From Saturnia japonica (lineage: Eukaryota > Arthropoda > Insecta > Lepidoptera > Saturniidae), in NCBI GenBank assembly GCA_033032175.1, contig CM065328.1, positions 7,130,690-7,194,689 on the forward strand: a stretch of 64,000 nt of DNA, written 5' to 3'. Shown piece by piece: positions 45,975 through 58,250 of this stretch (within the stretch, counting starts at the first letter, position 1; each line of letters begins with the position of its first letter). A model generated the notes under the pieces. That model saw nothing but the letters and a program-made list of their open reading frames with translations, was not told where the DNA came from and did no database searches. Made by a program: the position numbers and the translations under genes.

Positions 45975-46577
45975 CAGGGTTTCTTAACCTTTCTGTAGTA
46001 ACGGACCAAAAGCAACAATAAAAAAAAACTGACGGTCCCCTTTTAAACTTGAATTTATATGTAGGGAAAGAAAACAAGAGATTTGTAAAAAAAAATATTT
46101 TTTGCGAAGATGAAATGAAATGAAATTTATTTAACTAAACTAAGATTACATAATACTTACATTCTAACAATGGTCCCCAAACTAGGTATGCTTAATAAAT
46201 AAGGATGTACTCCGCGACAGTTATTAGAGTGATGGTTGCTACACTTCAGTTCAATCAGCACTGTAAATGAAGAAACTGTATTATACAACGTAAGGTGCAT
46301 ATCAACTTTCACGGCTCATCGGTTACGATTTTTAGTTTTAATGGATACTAATTCTTAGACTGCCTTCACAGAGATACGTAGGCAAAAACGCTAGTAATAC
46401 CGACACAATGAAAGGGTAAGCTTGCTACAGCACTGCTACGTAGCGATGACAAGCGAGCGCATAAATGAGCATGAACCTACATATATTTTAGACTGAATAA
46501 CGCGCAGTATTTATCCTTTGCTTAATTGAAATGGACCCCTAGCACTCATATCATAAACTCCAGGTTAAGAAACCACT
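45975..46577. mobile_element. hAT-like MITE, copy 1
   Basis: The left end CAGGGTTTCTTAACCT and the complement of the right end AGTGGTTTCTTAACCT form imperfect inverted repeats, resembling hAT ends (CAGxGGTTCTTAACC type). About 603 bp, no transposase. I could not find a matching 8-bp target duplication, so the superfamily call is tentative. Confidence 0.5.
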
Positions 46578-46760
46578 TTACTTTACCGATGATTTACATG
46601 ATTCTTTTTCAAAATATGTTTTTATTAATTAAATGATATATGCAACAAGTCATAATATCGATAGCAAATTCATTCGACAAACATGACTACCAGCACGTTT
46701 TTTGGCAATACTTTACCAAAATAATTAAATATTAACAACTATTTACTGACAATGATTTAT

Positions 46761-49264
46761 AATAAAAAAAATATTATTATAACTTTAAAAAAAATAATTT
46801 ATTACAATTCCTTCACTAATTAATCGAAAGGAACTTCGTTCCATCCGGGTGTCCCTTGACAACTCTCAACTTTTTTATTATAAACAAATATATCAGTTTT
46901 TATATAACTTAAAAAAAGGTAAAATCACAATTAAGAATCATTAGAAATCAAATCTAATATATATTTAAAAAATCGGCACCGATCTCAAAAAATTATAGGG
47001 CCCTAATTTATTTCGTACCTACTTTTCATTTCGTTTTATTGGTTAATTACGTGCAATTATAAAAATATTAAACATAATTTTGAGTTAACTTTTTTGAAGT
47101 CGATTTAATTTGCTTTTATGTATATAAAAATAAGCCAGGAAATAAGCGTTATGAACCCGCCTTAAGGGATGGAGTTAAGGTATTATAGACGGTTATAGCA
47201 TCAGATACCAGCACATTTTCCCAAGGAGTTCTGGAAATCCTATTCGCCGCAGTAGTACCACAAAAATAATATTCTTCTATAGGGTGGAGGTATTTCACCA
47301 GTCAGGCTATCCAAAGTCGAGAGAAATATCCAAAGAGATTTATTTGTGCCGTATCTCTCTTTGTATGTACTTGCATAATTAGCTTTCATAGCCTGCGAAG
47401 GTTATAGATATGAAAAGAAGGCGTATTTCAAATACAACATAAAACGTAAGAGATAAAAGAAAAAAAATGAAATGTTTTAAACCTAAATTGACATCTCGAA
47501 ATTACTGCATATATTTTTAATAAACTCGTATAATTTTATTTGTGTATGAAGAAAATTTATTGAAACTTGTTTTGCATCTCAACGACTTATGTTTTATAAG
47601 GTTGTTATTATTTATTATATAAGATTTAATTTTATGCAGTGTAATTTTACAGGGGTGTTTATATAATAAATATAAGTTTTTAAGTTCGTTATTTGTAAGC
47701 GGTAGATATAGATTGTATGGTGTAAAAATATATGCTCTAATGTCATTATCCTGGGTTAAAACCAAAGTATATTTATAAAATAAGGCTGCCTATTAAATGA
47801 AGCGTGAATTTCAACCAATAGAACTGAATTACTAGACCTTTATGCAATTCTATTATTCGAAATTTGCACAGCTCCGCATCATTAGATAGGCAGCTAAAGC
47901 CCCACATTTCCTCTTAGTAAAATGATAATAAACAACATAGAATGTCAAGATTTGTCATTGGTACTAAAATAAAAATTGTTACATAGAGAGTGTAACCGTG
48001 TGTCTCCTTTTCAGGGATCTCTCGAAGGATATCCAGTATTACCACTCGACAGCGAGCACGCAAATAGTTTTCACTTATTCCCACAAGGCGCTTCAAGTTA
48101 GAGGTATTCATTATTATAACTAACATGTATATTATAAAATAATTGTAATTTCTAATGTTGTTCCAGTCATTTCTCAATATGACAAATTAATACTAGCGTT
48201 TGATTACCTACATTTAGTGTTAGATGTTCATACAGCTGAATAGGTTGGGCTTGGAAACTGATTTAAAGTACATCTATCAGAGCACACGCACAGATTGGCG
48301 TCATATTTTCAATGTACCAATAACTACCACATTTTTATAGCGTATCAGTAGATAATGTCTAAGCTATGTTTTTTATTATGGTATTTTGCTTCATTCAAAG
48401 ATCAAATTCAATCTATCTATCTATCTATGTACATATTTTTATATTATCCTTTCCCTATTTTTATATAAGGCAGGGTTTCTTAACCTTTCTGTAGTAACGG
48501 ACCAAAAGCAACAATAAAAAAAAACTGACGGTCCCCTTTTAAACTTGAATTTATATGTAGGGAAAGAAAACAAGAGATTTGTAAAAAAAAATATTTTTTG
48601 CGAAGATGAAATGAAATGAAATTTATTTAACTAAACTAAGATTACATAATACTTACATTCTAACAATGGTCCCCAAACTAGGTATGCTTAATAAATAAGG
48701 ATGTACTCCGCGACAGTTATTAGAGTGATGGTTGCTACACTTCAGTTCAATCAGCACTGTAAATGAAGAAACTGTATTATACAACGTAAGGTGCATATCA
48801 ACTTTCACGGCTCATCGGTTACGATTTTTAGTTTTAATGGATACTAATTCTTAGACTGCCCTCACAGAGATACGTAGGCAAAAACGCTAGTAATACCGAC
48901 ACAATGAAAGGGTAAGCTTGCTACAGCACTGCTACGTAGCGATGACAAGCGAGCGCATAAATGAGCATGAACCTACATATATTTTAGACTGAATAACGCG
49001 CAGTATTTATCCTTTGCTTAATTGAAATGGACCCCTAGCACTCATATCATAAACTCCAGGTTAAGAAACCACTTTACTTTACCGATGATTTACATGATTC
49101 TTTTTCAAAATATGTTTTTATTAATTAAATGATATATGCAACAAGTCATAATATCGATAGCAAATTCATTCGACAAACATGAATGACTACCAGCACGTTT
49201 TTTGGCAATACTTTACCAAAATAATTAAATATTAACAACTATTTACTGACAATGATTTATAATA
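46761..49264. repeat. Tandem duplication II, copy 2
   Basis: Starts directly at the end of copy 1 and ends AATGATTTATAATA before unique sequence. Differences from copy 1 are scattered substitutions plus small indels, such as the extra ATGA near 49181 (GAATGACTACC). Confidence 0.95.
48471..49073. mobile_element. hAT-like MITE, copy 2
   Basis: Duplicate of 45975-46577 carried along by tandem duplication II. Confidence 0.5.
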
Positions 49265-49974
49265 GAAATATAATAACTAGAATGTCGAATGAAGAATATA
49301 TAAATAGAATAACTTAAAAAACCACTGTGCTGTAATTTGTGCTTTTATATTTATATCGCAATAACCGCTTTTACGTGACAAAGTAAATTAGAAATGTTAA
49401 GCACGAATCCTTATCAAATTAAATAATTTCGTCGCCATAATGAATGTAATATATTTAGCGCTTTTACGGCATTCAATTTTCTCTCATTGTTAAGGAAAGA
49501 AATATTACTTACAAAGAGGCCCTATTATAAATATTCTTATATAAAAGAACCATTTAATGTTTAGAAAACTTTATTTTAAAACTAGCTGTAACTTACAATT
49601 TTGAATTCTATTCAATTTTCTCACAATATTAAACCAACTCTATCATTGTTTTCACTTCCACTACTTGCCTTCAGCTTGCTAGATTTCTTACATTTCATCG
49701 TTACTGCTCCACTCATTGGGGTTGTAGCGTATAGTTGTATAGCCCATAACCTTCGTCAAATAGCTTAAATTATACTACATTTTCCCAGAAACTACTCTAA
49801 AGATCGGTGTTCATTAGAACGGCACATACCATGACCATGCTATGAACGTATCAGCCACGAAAGAAAACACGACACGTACTACTATGGCGACTGCAATGGT
49901 TCGATGGCATTCTATACCCGTATGCGATGCATATGTTCGTTGCATACATATCAGTGTATTATTGAATTGTTGTA
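49265..49974. other. Intergenic DNA with a family C fragment
   Basis: 49640-49765 matches 37040-37145 (family C). Nothing else is supported. Confidence 0.5.
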
Positions 49975-50390
49975 ACTTTTTTTCAGTAATCAAATAGGTA
50001 AATCATCATCTGAGGTTCTACAGCCGCGGGTGGGCTGGTCCAGTATATCTCTCCAGACCGCTCTATTTCTGGCTTTATCTCTCCAGCTCTTCACGCCAAT
50101 TGTTTCTAAATCCTCATGAACGCCATTCAACCATCTGCCACAATTTCTACTTCCATTAAATATTCTCTCAAGAAGTTTTTTGGGTATCCTGGTCTTTTCC
50201 ATCTTTACAATATGTCCTGCACATCGTAGACGTCCAATTTTTATAGTCTTAACAACATTTGGTTCATTGTATAACTCGTATAGCTTATGGTTGTACCGCG
50301 TTTGCCATTCCACATTATCCAACCAGCACCAAAAATACGTCTCAGTATTTTGCGTTCGAACACCCACAGAGAAAAATTTACTGTTAAACA
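49975..50390 (-). pseudogene. LINE reverse transcriptase C-terminal fragment
   Basis: Minus-strand frame with YNHKLYELYNEPNVVKTIKI, GRLRCAGHIVKMEKTRIPKK, RWLNGVHEDLETIGVKSWR and ARNRAVWRDILDQPTRGC: the C-terminal domain of an RTE-like endonuclease/RT polyprotein. Just upstream, VFERKILRRIFGAGW continues it in another frame, so a frameshift lies near 50325. It ends in a short poly(A) seen as the T-run at about 49977-49983. The RT core is missing; a 5'-truncated dead copy of a different lineage from the LINE at 4120. Confidence 0.82.
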
Positions 50391-50755
50391 ATTGGTAATG
50401 ATTCCCATAATTTTTGACGTGGTATGAGAAGAAATAAAGAAATGGAAGAATTGAAACCAAAAAAAGACTCGACACCGACAATAAACTCGCGGTGGGCCGT
50501 CTGCACATACTGCTATTGCTTTGATGTTGCGAAATATATAATCAGTGGACCGTTTAGCAACGACGCGTGTCATCCAAAATATTCTCGGGAATTCGCTACC
50601 GTTCCGGTCATAGAACGGTACGATCTTATCCGGTGACGGAACGGTCTAGTAGGCATAGTCTCTACTCATTCATATAAACTATTTTTTTCGGCACGTATCA
50701 GTATGATTATGGTATGCGACGGTTCAGTGGGCACCGACTTTAAAATATAAGATAA
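50391..50755. other. Spacer, nothing firmly recognised
   Basis: The CGGTACGATCTTATCCGG stretch near 50615 and its surroundings are anonymous. No coding signal. Confidence 0.4.
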
Positions 50756-51020
50756 TAGCTTCGTTAGCCTAGTGGTCGTTAGCGCGACTGCTATGAGCGA
50801 GGCTCTGGGTTCGAATCGCAGGTCGAGCAAAGTGTTATTGGGTTTTTCCTATGAAATTCCTAGTAGCAAATTGGAGTTTGGTTTCGTGCCCGATTAATGC
50901 CAATAGGCTCGCCCCCTATTACATGGGACCTAAAAACATACTCGGCGAATTGTGGGTGTACAATTAGTACACCTCTGCCTAACCCTACGGGGAATACAGG
51001 CGTGATGGTATGATAATTAT
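50756..51020 (+). mobile_element. tRNA-derived SINE
   Basis: Head with box-A-like TTAGCCTAGTGG (50764-50775) and a clear box B GGTTCGAATC (50808-50817), spaced as in a tRNA gene. A non-tRNA body follows (TTTCGTGCCCGATTAATGCC, GGCGAATTGTGGGTGTACAA, CCTAACCCTACGGGG) and ends in ATGGTATGATAATTATT. The tRNA-like head cannot close an acceptor stem, so it is a retroposed SINE, not a tRNA gene. Confidence 0.8.
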
Positions 51021-52440
51021 TAAACCGAATGTACTCAGTAAAATGTTTATACAAACTTGCTGTATAGTGCAGTGGTTAAAACATGAATGCCTACGTTTCT
51101 AGTGAGGAGTGAAGAGTATTTTAGCCGTATAATCAAACTCTGTTCATTGATTTTGATTTTTTGATTTTGAAGCTATAATTCATTTTAATGATTTTTTTAA
51201 ATTGCATAAAGAATTGCGAATCGAAGACGAAAGCAGAAGATGCATAGAATCGTTGACAATTTTTTTGATCAGATGACAATTCTGGGGTTATTTTTATTTT
51301 ATTATGCCAAAGAAGTAGGTATGACTTCTGACGTGCGTACATAAATGGACACAATATTTTTAAACAGCATCGTATCTTTCTGAGTTATGCTGACACAGAT
51401 CTAGGAATAAAAAAGAATATAGGCGTGTAAGTGATTTCTATTATTATCGTAAAATAAATGTCTTATCAAACATTGAAACAGCTGTCTTGACAATGAGTGA
51501 GGATATTTGTTACTAATAAATTATTATTTGTCAAAAGATGGTTGATATTTACTTGTTTCATACAAGTTATACTTTATCTTGTTCTTTTTATAGATTAACA
51601 ATGTCGTATACAATCAAAGCCGGCAAATGAGGTCTGACTTAATAATTTGGATATAAAAATGGTAATAAATTTCAATTATATCCAAGACGAAAATTTTACT
51701 GTTAACTTCACCCAAAGCCAAGCCCAAATATTCGCCATAAATGTCTATGGATACAACTGAAATTTATTCTTTGATATTTTTGATTTTACACGACTAATAG
51801 ATAGCGTCAGTAGTAATGAAAATGCTTAACGTGTTTGAACCAATTATGGCTATACACAGCGATTTCTAAGTAAAACTACTTATTACTGACGTCCGAGTTG
51901 GTTATTTCTAATTATAATTATCGAGAAATAAAAAAGCATGCGTGGTTTGAGTTTTAAAACTCTTTTAAATTATCACATTTTTAATGAGTCTCATTTAATT
52001 TTTTTTATCGATAATTTAATTTTTTTCGAGGGGTTAGGATCATTTATTCCCATAACCTATATCTATAAACAAATTTGTAGATCTATCTATAGGTGAGATA
52101 AAATAATAATTTAAGCGTAAATAATACGAAGCACCTGTTCTAAAATAGAGAGTAATATGTTTTAAAATGAAAAGAAGATAGTAAAGATATTTTTAAAGCA
52201 ATATTACATTAATGTCTTAAAATTTGTTTATTTCTTATTTTATCAAAAAATATACTATCTTTCCGACTATTTCAACAAATTACTATTTCATTTAAAAAAA
52301 TTAAAAAAATTAAGAAAATAATGTGGGATTTAAATGGTGTTACCTCATAGAATTCTTCCTATGTCATTGATCATGACTAACAAAACAACTGAGATCGCAC
52401 GTTTATCTGAATGTTGACCCCGCAACTGCAGACTTCACGG
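51021..52440. other. Intergenic DNA, no supported gene
   Basis: AT-rich; no domain-bearing frame. Nothing recognised. Confidence 0.5.
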
Positions 52441-52462
52441 CGTCTACACGTTACGTCAGCTA

Positions 52463-52475
52463 TTCCAGAAACTTC
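52463..52475 (+). promoter_or_regulatory. Heat-shock-element-like motif
   Basis: TTCCAGAAACTTC matches three alternating heat shock factor units (TTCnnGAAnnTTC), and a further GAA follows at 52477-52479 with one base less spacing. No gene start is identifiable nearby, so function is unproven. Confidence 0.35.
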
Positions 52476-52653
52476 CGAAATGTGGGTCGCTATTGTATGG
52501 GACGAGGAAACGGCTAGAGGTAACCAAATGCGGAACAGTATCACAAGTTATTTATTTTTCCTGTGACAAATGTAAGACGCTTTGTTCTATTTCTGCTTAA
52601 ATAATATGATATATTAAGTATACTGCTGGGGGCGGTTGTATAGTTTCCATGTA

Positions 52654-52663
52654 GTGACGTCAC
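52654..52663. promoter_or_regulatory. CRE palindrome GTGACGTCAC
   Basis: Full CREB/ATF-type palindrome, about 180 bp from the heat-shock-like motif and 20 bp from a GGGGGCGG GC-box-like run (52628-52635). The cluster looks promoter-like, but I see no associated exon. Confidence 0.3.
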
Positions 52664-52839
52664 AGTGTGTCCACGAGCAGTAGGCAAAATGTATTGAGGA
52701 CACTTAACACGGAAAAACCTCCACATAGTTACTCGCTTTGTAGAGAAACGTATATGGATAAACCAGAAAATAAACATTGTACACCCATTAACAACTTTTC
52801 TTGACGTATTTTACTGTCAGATATTAAAATCATGTCGAT

Positions 52840-53010
52840 TATTGCTTTTACCCGGTTGCGAAAAAGAAGGAGGGTTATGTTTTTCGAGCGTATGTACGTA
52901 TATATGTCTATTTCTTTGCCACGCTCTGTAGCCTAAACGTCTTGATGGATTTTAATATACGAGGTCTTTGTTGTCTATGTATGTTGTGGTATGTCTTAGT
53001 TGTGGGAGTG
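52840..53010 (+). repeat. Dispersed repeat (ACCCGGTTGCGAAAAAGAAG type)
   Basis: Opens ACCCGGTTGCGAAAAAGAAG, then GGTTATGTTTTTCGAGCG and a TATGTACGTATATATG run, with GCCACGCTCTGTAGCC and ATGGATTTT..TA phrases. I recognise this as a common lepidopteran interspersed repeat. It is single-copy in this window, so the evidence is memory only. Confidence 0.4.
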
Positions 53011-54374
53011 CTTAGGCTATTTAATATTTAACTACGACGCCATATTCTTTTTGTCAAGTATTTTTATTGTTGCAGTCGGGTTTCTGTTTCCTTTTTAATA
53101 ATCTAGCTTGCTGATAACTATTTTTGAAGTAAACACTTTTTTATTACCGTTGTAATTTTAATATGTGATGAAACGAAAAATCCACACTACAAAGAAACAA
53201 ACACCGGCATTTAAAGGATTTGGCTTGCGAGAGAATGAGATAGAATACACGGTTAATACATGTACTGATTTTCGAGACTATGACCGTAGTCGAATTGGCC
53301 TAGCGGTGTTACGATCAGATTTATACACACCGTTCTATGTACAGTACGTGTTTGAAATGCATTGTATGCGCGAAGGTAATCGTTCTGTGCAAGCGCTGCG
53401 CCGCCCCGCCCCCTAGTTTCGTCTATGGCTCGTGCTCGCACTTTCACACTTCGTGCTTTGGCCGTAAACTCGCATCTGTTTGTTTTGTACGCGCTACGTC
53501 ATTCTGGACGTTCGGCTAGCGCTGAGATATGTGTGATTTACGGATGTTAAGGTTTTGCATTGTATAACTTTGAGTTGGTGTACCAGGAAGTTTTGATGAA
53601 CTGATTGCTTGAGTGATAGTGTCCTGGGGTTTGAGGCTGCCACACACACATATATACAGTTCACTCTACAAACACAAATACTTGACAATCTGCAGTCCAT
53701 GTCGACGGGACAAGGTCAAGGTCACCACCCGCTCCTGACGAGATGAGTCTCTTTTGTTTGTTATTAGAATTTGCTTTATATCGCATCAATAGCTTCGAGA
53801 GGGATTGATTCTAGATTGATTGAATTAAGGGCCCAGCACATATTTCGCGAACCTTGAAGAATAGTACGAGTGGTCGATAGTTCAAGTCCCGCTGATTTAG
53901 AATGATTAAAAAGAGATTTTAAAGGAGATATTTTTATGTCTCCTAAATCTTTCTATTCTTCGGCGGGTGAACTGCACACATGTTTTATTACATTGTAGAG
54001 CGGCAAACTAATGGTAATCACATTACAATCTAAAAATAACGCTGACCACTGAGAGATCGCGTCACTATCATGCCAGCCTTCAAGCCTCTTGCTAGCCCAA
54101 TATTCACTGGCTTATCCTGATACGTGATAAACCAAAAAAGATTCACTATGACGACTTTATCAACATTTACTTATAGTTCCATTCAGTTCGTTAGTCCAAT
54201 CCAATCTATAGTAAGACTTAGAGCCCTTTTTTATCACACCAGCCTTCATTCCTGTGGATTATTGTTATCTGATGTTCCTTGGCAGTGTCACACCGTCTTA
54301 GCGATGGCCAATCTACAATACGTCTTTTTTATAAAACAAAGTTGGCAAACAAGTATACGGTAAGCGTAATGGTG
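53011..54374. other. Intergenic DNA with a GC-rich patch
   Basis: 53370-53520 is GC-rich (CAAGCGCTGCGCCGCCCCGC). Frames through it are short and lack domains. No exon can be supported. Confidence 0.4.
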
Positions 54375-54545
54375 ATAGGTATCACTAGCGCATTGCCGAC
54401 ATTGAAAGAGTGCTCTGGAAACCCAATCACCGCAGGAACACAATACTAGGTTATTTGGCTGCGATTTTTTGTAGGGTGGAGGTATGCCACAAGTCGAACT
54501 GCCCCAAGTAAAAATAAATCTCCAAAGAAATTTATCTGTGTTATA
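54375..54545 (+). repeat. Dispersed repeat family D
   Basis: TATCACTAGCGCATTGCCGA, GCTCTGGAAACCCAATCACC, GCAGGAACACAA, TTTTGTAGGGTGGAGGTATG, CAAGTCGAACTGCCCCAAGT and AAATCTCCAAAGAAATTTAT follow the same order as 59485-59650 and 44700-44870. Non-coding. Confidence 0.75.
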
Positions 54546-54960
54546 GCTCTCTTAATTGATTATATCTCTAATTGTCAATCCAGCAATATGCAAATATGCA
54601 AATGCAGCTATCAACGCTGTCTATATCACGTGATAACTATCTCCCACTTCATAGCCACTTTTCGGGAATTGTTGCTAAACTCTGTTCAATTGCTTATTTT
54701 AATATTTGGCACATGGCCTTATAACGAAATATTGAGAATTCCTATTTTCATGAAATAAGCGATATACAATCTTTATACGGTTAATTCCCTAAAAACAGCA
54801 CATCCATCTAAATTCGGCGATTTGTTTCCTTTCCTAAAAAGTCAAGTGTACCTATATATTTATAGATATGTACGTACAAAGTTAATTATTTAGTAAAGTA
54901 AAAAAAATCACAGTTCAGCAAATGTTTGAAATAAAACTAACAATAGGAAGTAATGATGAC
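54546..54960. other. Spacer, nothing recognised
   Basis: AT-rich, no supported feature. Confidence 0.4.
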
Positions 54961-55275
54961 TCAGTGATAACGAGTATGGACTAATGGTCGATTAAAGTGT
55001 TGTGAGTTCGAATTTCTAGAATGTACATGAGCTTTCGGTGAAGGAAAACATTGTGATGAAACCATTGCATGATGGTAGGATATTGTTTAATGCCCGCCTG
55101 GCTAGCTACCACCCTCAAGTTAAAAATCTGTCACTAAACACCAATACATGTGTTCCGGCAGCTGCACTTGGGAGCCAGCGTCTCCTCCAAGACCTAACAT
55201 GTAACCACCTTTGGACACATTATCACTAAACAACTGAGACGTTGTGGTCAAACGCTAAACCTATGAATAAAAAAA
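54961..55275 (+). mobile_element. tRNA-derived SINE, copy 2
   Basis: Head with box B GAGTTCGAATTTC (55003-55015) and a degraded box A (GGACTAATGGTC). The body shared with 37520-37610 is GAAAACATTGTGATGAAACC, TTTAATGCCCGCCTGGCTAG and CTACCACCCT. It ends in an A-run at 55269-55278. Confidence 0.72.
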
Positions 55276-55830
55276 AAATTAAACTATTTGTCTGTTTTAT
55301 TTAAATTTTACGGAAAATAAAATTAGAAATAATTTCTGGATCGATAAAAATTAAGGAAGACATGGCGTTCCCACAAAATAAAAACATATTTTAATAGTAC
55401 TTACAAAACATAAAACATAGAAAAGCGCTCGCAACGGTACCGTGTGAATCGAACTTTTCTCATTTATATTTATAATATGTATCTGCTATTGCAACCTGCT
55501 GACCTATTCCAAGAAATTTAATATCTCTAATTAGGACGAACCAATTAGTGAGCAATCTAGACTTGTATAAATAAATAGTTAAGATTTATTCTTATTAAGA
55601 ATATATACTTGAGAAACGTTTAAGTAATGAAGTTTTGAGCTACTTTTAGTACCTACTAATTATAATGTGCTATTCTCATATTAATACATTTTGATTAAAT
55701 GTTTGGAGAGGAAGGAAACGCGTTGAAGGATCATTTAATGATAAAATCACATAATGATGAGTCATATGATGATTTATAAATAGTCACAAAATGTATCTAT
55801 AAACATGCATCAATTTCGAATACTACAAAC
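55276..55830. other. Intergenic DNA, nothing recognised
   Basis: AT-rich sequence without a supported feature. Confidence 0.4.
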
Positions 55831-55990
55831 ATATCGTGGCGCAGTGGTAGTGAGACATACTATTGAGCCGAGGGATCGCGAGTTCGATCTCCAGATACAA
55901 CTGATATTTGTGTGATGAGCATGATTGTGTTCTGTGTCTGGATGTTTATTGTCAATATCACTTGTTTAGTCACCATAATACAAGTTTTGC
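55831..55990 (+). mobile_element. tRNA-derived SINE, second family
   Basis: Box A TGGCGCAGTGG (55837-55847) and box B GTTCGATCT (55882-55890) with tRNA-like spacing. A short body follows (GTGTGATGAGCATGATTGTG, TTCTGTGTCTGGATG). It differs in body from the other SINEs in the window. Confidence 0.72.
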
Positions 55991-56154
55991 TTAGTATGGA
56001 ATATTGAATTGATATTATTAATTATATTGTGTAGAAATTGTGTTCCCACATTTATTTATTGATTAAATTTATATCTAAAAAAATCGTAGAAAGAAATAAG
56101 TTATCGCAACCAAATCTAATCTTAGGAGTGAGGTGTACTAATCAGAGCAGTTTA

Positions 56155-56400
56155 AAAAAAAAATTGGTTGCCTGTAAAGTCGGTATACGGGCGAAAGTTT
56201 TACGTGACAACGACTTTATGTCTGTCTCTCTCGCTCTTAGGCGGGCTAACCATGCCCGAGTGGAAGGGACGCGTGCCTCTCACTCGCTCTCATTGTGAGC
56301 GCATAACGTGAGCGGAGCGTAACGCAGTTTCTTGAAGTGTCACCCGGCAAACCAATTTATAAGACGTTGTCACGTCAAAACAAATATTTGCAAGTAGCAG
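56155..56400. mobile_element. MITE-like repeat with inverted ends
   Basis: The left side has ATTGGTTGCCTGTAAAGTCG and GTTTTACGTGACAACG; the right side has the complements of ATTGGTTTGCCGGGTGACAC and GTTTTGACGTGACAACG. Imperfect inverted arms flank a core with GTCTGTCTCTCTCGCTCTTA and CACTCGCTCTCATTGTGAGC. Non-coding; a non-autonomous DNA element is the simplest reading. Confidence 0.5.
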
Positions 56401-57074
56401 TTTGGAACTTGTTATCTGTAAACTGATTAAGCAGTTACTAAATACTAATACGAACCTTTTCCACAAACTGGTGTGGAATGACATGTGGGTGTCGAACATG
56501 CTCTTCACTATTCAATCAACATACCAAAGTCGAAGACGTGTGTCGACGACTTTTTTTTACAGAATCATGTCGGCGCTTTGCATCCACGCGGGCTATCCAT
56601 CGACCGTCGACATGTTGACGACATTTTGTCGGTAGATCGGCGGGTTCGGTGTGTAGAGCGCTTTAGATAGACACCCTACCACTAAATCTCGCAGGTGGTT
56701 AGTAAACTTAAATAACTTATAAAATATTCATTAATAAACTTTAGATTACTACTAAGTCTGAATACTAGGTAAGTTTAATTAGTGGCTTTGAACCTGGGTG
56801 GATTTAAAAAGCGCGTTTAACTTTCCGCGGTAATTTACATTTTTTCTAAGCTTAAAGAGGTTCTAATTAATGTTTTAATTAATTACGTTTTTAAGGCAGC
56901 GCCTTCGTCTTAATGCTTGTTATGAAAGGTAAGTAAATTTTAGAATTTGTTTTTATATCTTTATTCAATACACTTGCGGTAAACTGCGTTTATTACGTAG
57001 TAATTAATTACTAATTACTTTTTGTAATATATTGACATTTCATATAGTCTATCAATTAGAGGATGACATTTATA
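56401..57074. other. Intergenic DNA
   Basis: 56530-56670 is rich in GTCGAC/GACGAC words (GTGTCGACGACTTT, CGACCGTCGACATGTTGACG), locally self-complementary but not coding. Nothing else is recognised. Confidence 0.4.
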
Positions 57075-58250
57075 CAATATATACCTATTAAAAACCGCGT
57101 CGGATCCATGAAGGAGTTATTATGTATCGAGATTATATTTTGGGTATGTTATCTCTCTTAAAACCTCCAATAGAATGTAAAAATAAATTAGTTAAATGAG
57201 GAAACTTACATGGCAATACAGTTGGCGCGACGCAGGTGCTGCGCTACGCATCCTATTTAACATTAACATCATGATGACCCTAGTTGACCCTGGGCTCCGT
57301 TTATCACAGAAATTGTTATTTTTCTGTAGCTTTGAAAAGAGTGCTTTATTTATCATCCGAGTTTGAATATTGTGACTATCATTCGTTAAGGACTGTAAGG
57401 CCATGGCTTTGACGAATATGTTGTTCCATGTACTTACAACCAACAGTAACACAATATGTCTGACACCTTCTCACGAGGTTTGCACGGACACTTTGTAACA
57501 AACACATTTGGGTCGAATTTAATTTTGTTAAAAGCTGCTACAATACGCAAACGCATTTCGGCTTCGGTATTACAGATTTACGTAAAAACTGATTGTTTTA
57601 GCACGACTGTATTAGTACGATATGTTTCTTGGCCGTATTCTACCCAAATACATTAACTTATTAAAACACCTACTCTTGGTTAGAATACGACATTTCGCGG
57701 AAAACAATCACAACAACGCAACGGAGCACAACTACTCGGAAACAATTTTGTCGCGAAACTGACCTATTATTAAAATTAAATCAAAGTTATGTAGGTACGT
57801 ATAGTTTGTCAGGTAGGTCTAGTGATGGAGACAATGTCACAATGATCCTGGTACAAATGTAGCTAAAAGTAGACCAGTTGAAAAAAAGTTGGTACAATTT
57901 TTGGGGATCGCCCCGAACGACCTTTTTTGGTGGTGGGCGATCATCATTCTCATAACCGAGAAATTTACTTATTACTAATATTGATAATCGATTTATGATA
58001 TTAGTAACCAACTAATTTTCATAATCGAATAATGTTAGTAATTATTAGTACAATTAATTCTTGTTCAGTAGTAAATTATAATCTCATAAAAAGAAGTTCT
58101 GTTTCTTATAACTTTTATCTGGTACTTAGTACAAGTCTGGTACGTGTACCATGAAACTCGTACGTCTATCATACCTGCAGAGTGCGGGGGGCGCGCGGGC
58201 GCAGCGCTGTGCGGCCCTGCGCGGTGGTGCTTCTGAACTGACGCGGCCAC

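Larger units (their letters stand above)
44265..46760. repeat. Tandem duplication II, copy 1 (2,496 bp)
   Basis: Same orientation and nearly identical to 46761-49264; equivalent positions are 2,496 bp apart over most of the unit. It begins AATAAAAAAAATATTATTAT and contains GGAACTTCGTTCCATCCGGG, a family D fragment at 44700-44870, a hAT-like MITE at 45975-46577 and an ATCT microsatellite at about 45915. The small open frames at 45021-45269 and 45418-45681 recur in copy 2 simply through duplication. Confidence 0.95.

Noticed and set aside
45021..48177. Pairs of 82- and 87-codon minus-strand frames repeated 2,496 bp apart
   Set aside because: Copied passively by tandem duplication II. AT-rich composition, no domain, no supportive context.
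50764..50820. tRNA gene
   Set aside because: Boxes A and B are present but no acceptor stem closes, and the sequence continues into a SINE body. The same reasoning applies at 55837 and 61571.
53830..53900. tRNA-like head with GTTCAAGTCCC at 53880
   Set aside because: The candidate box A is only about 17 bp away, too close for a tRNA-type promoter.
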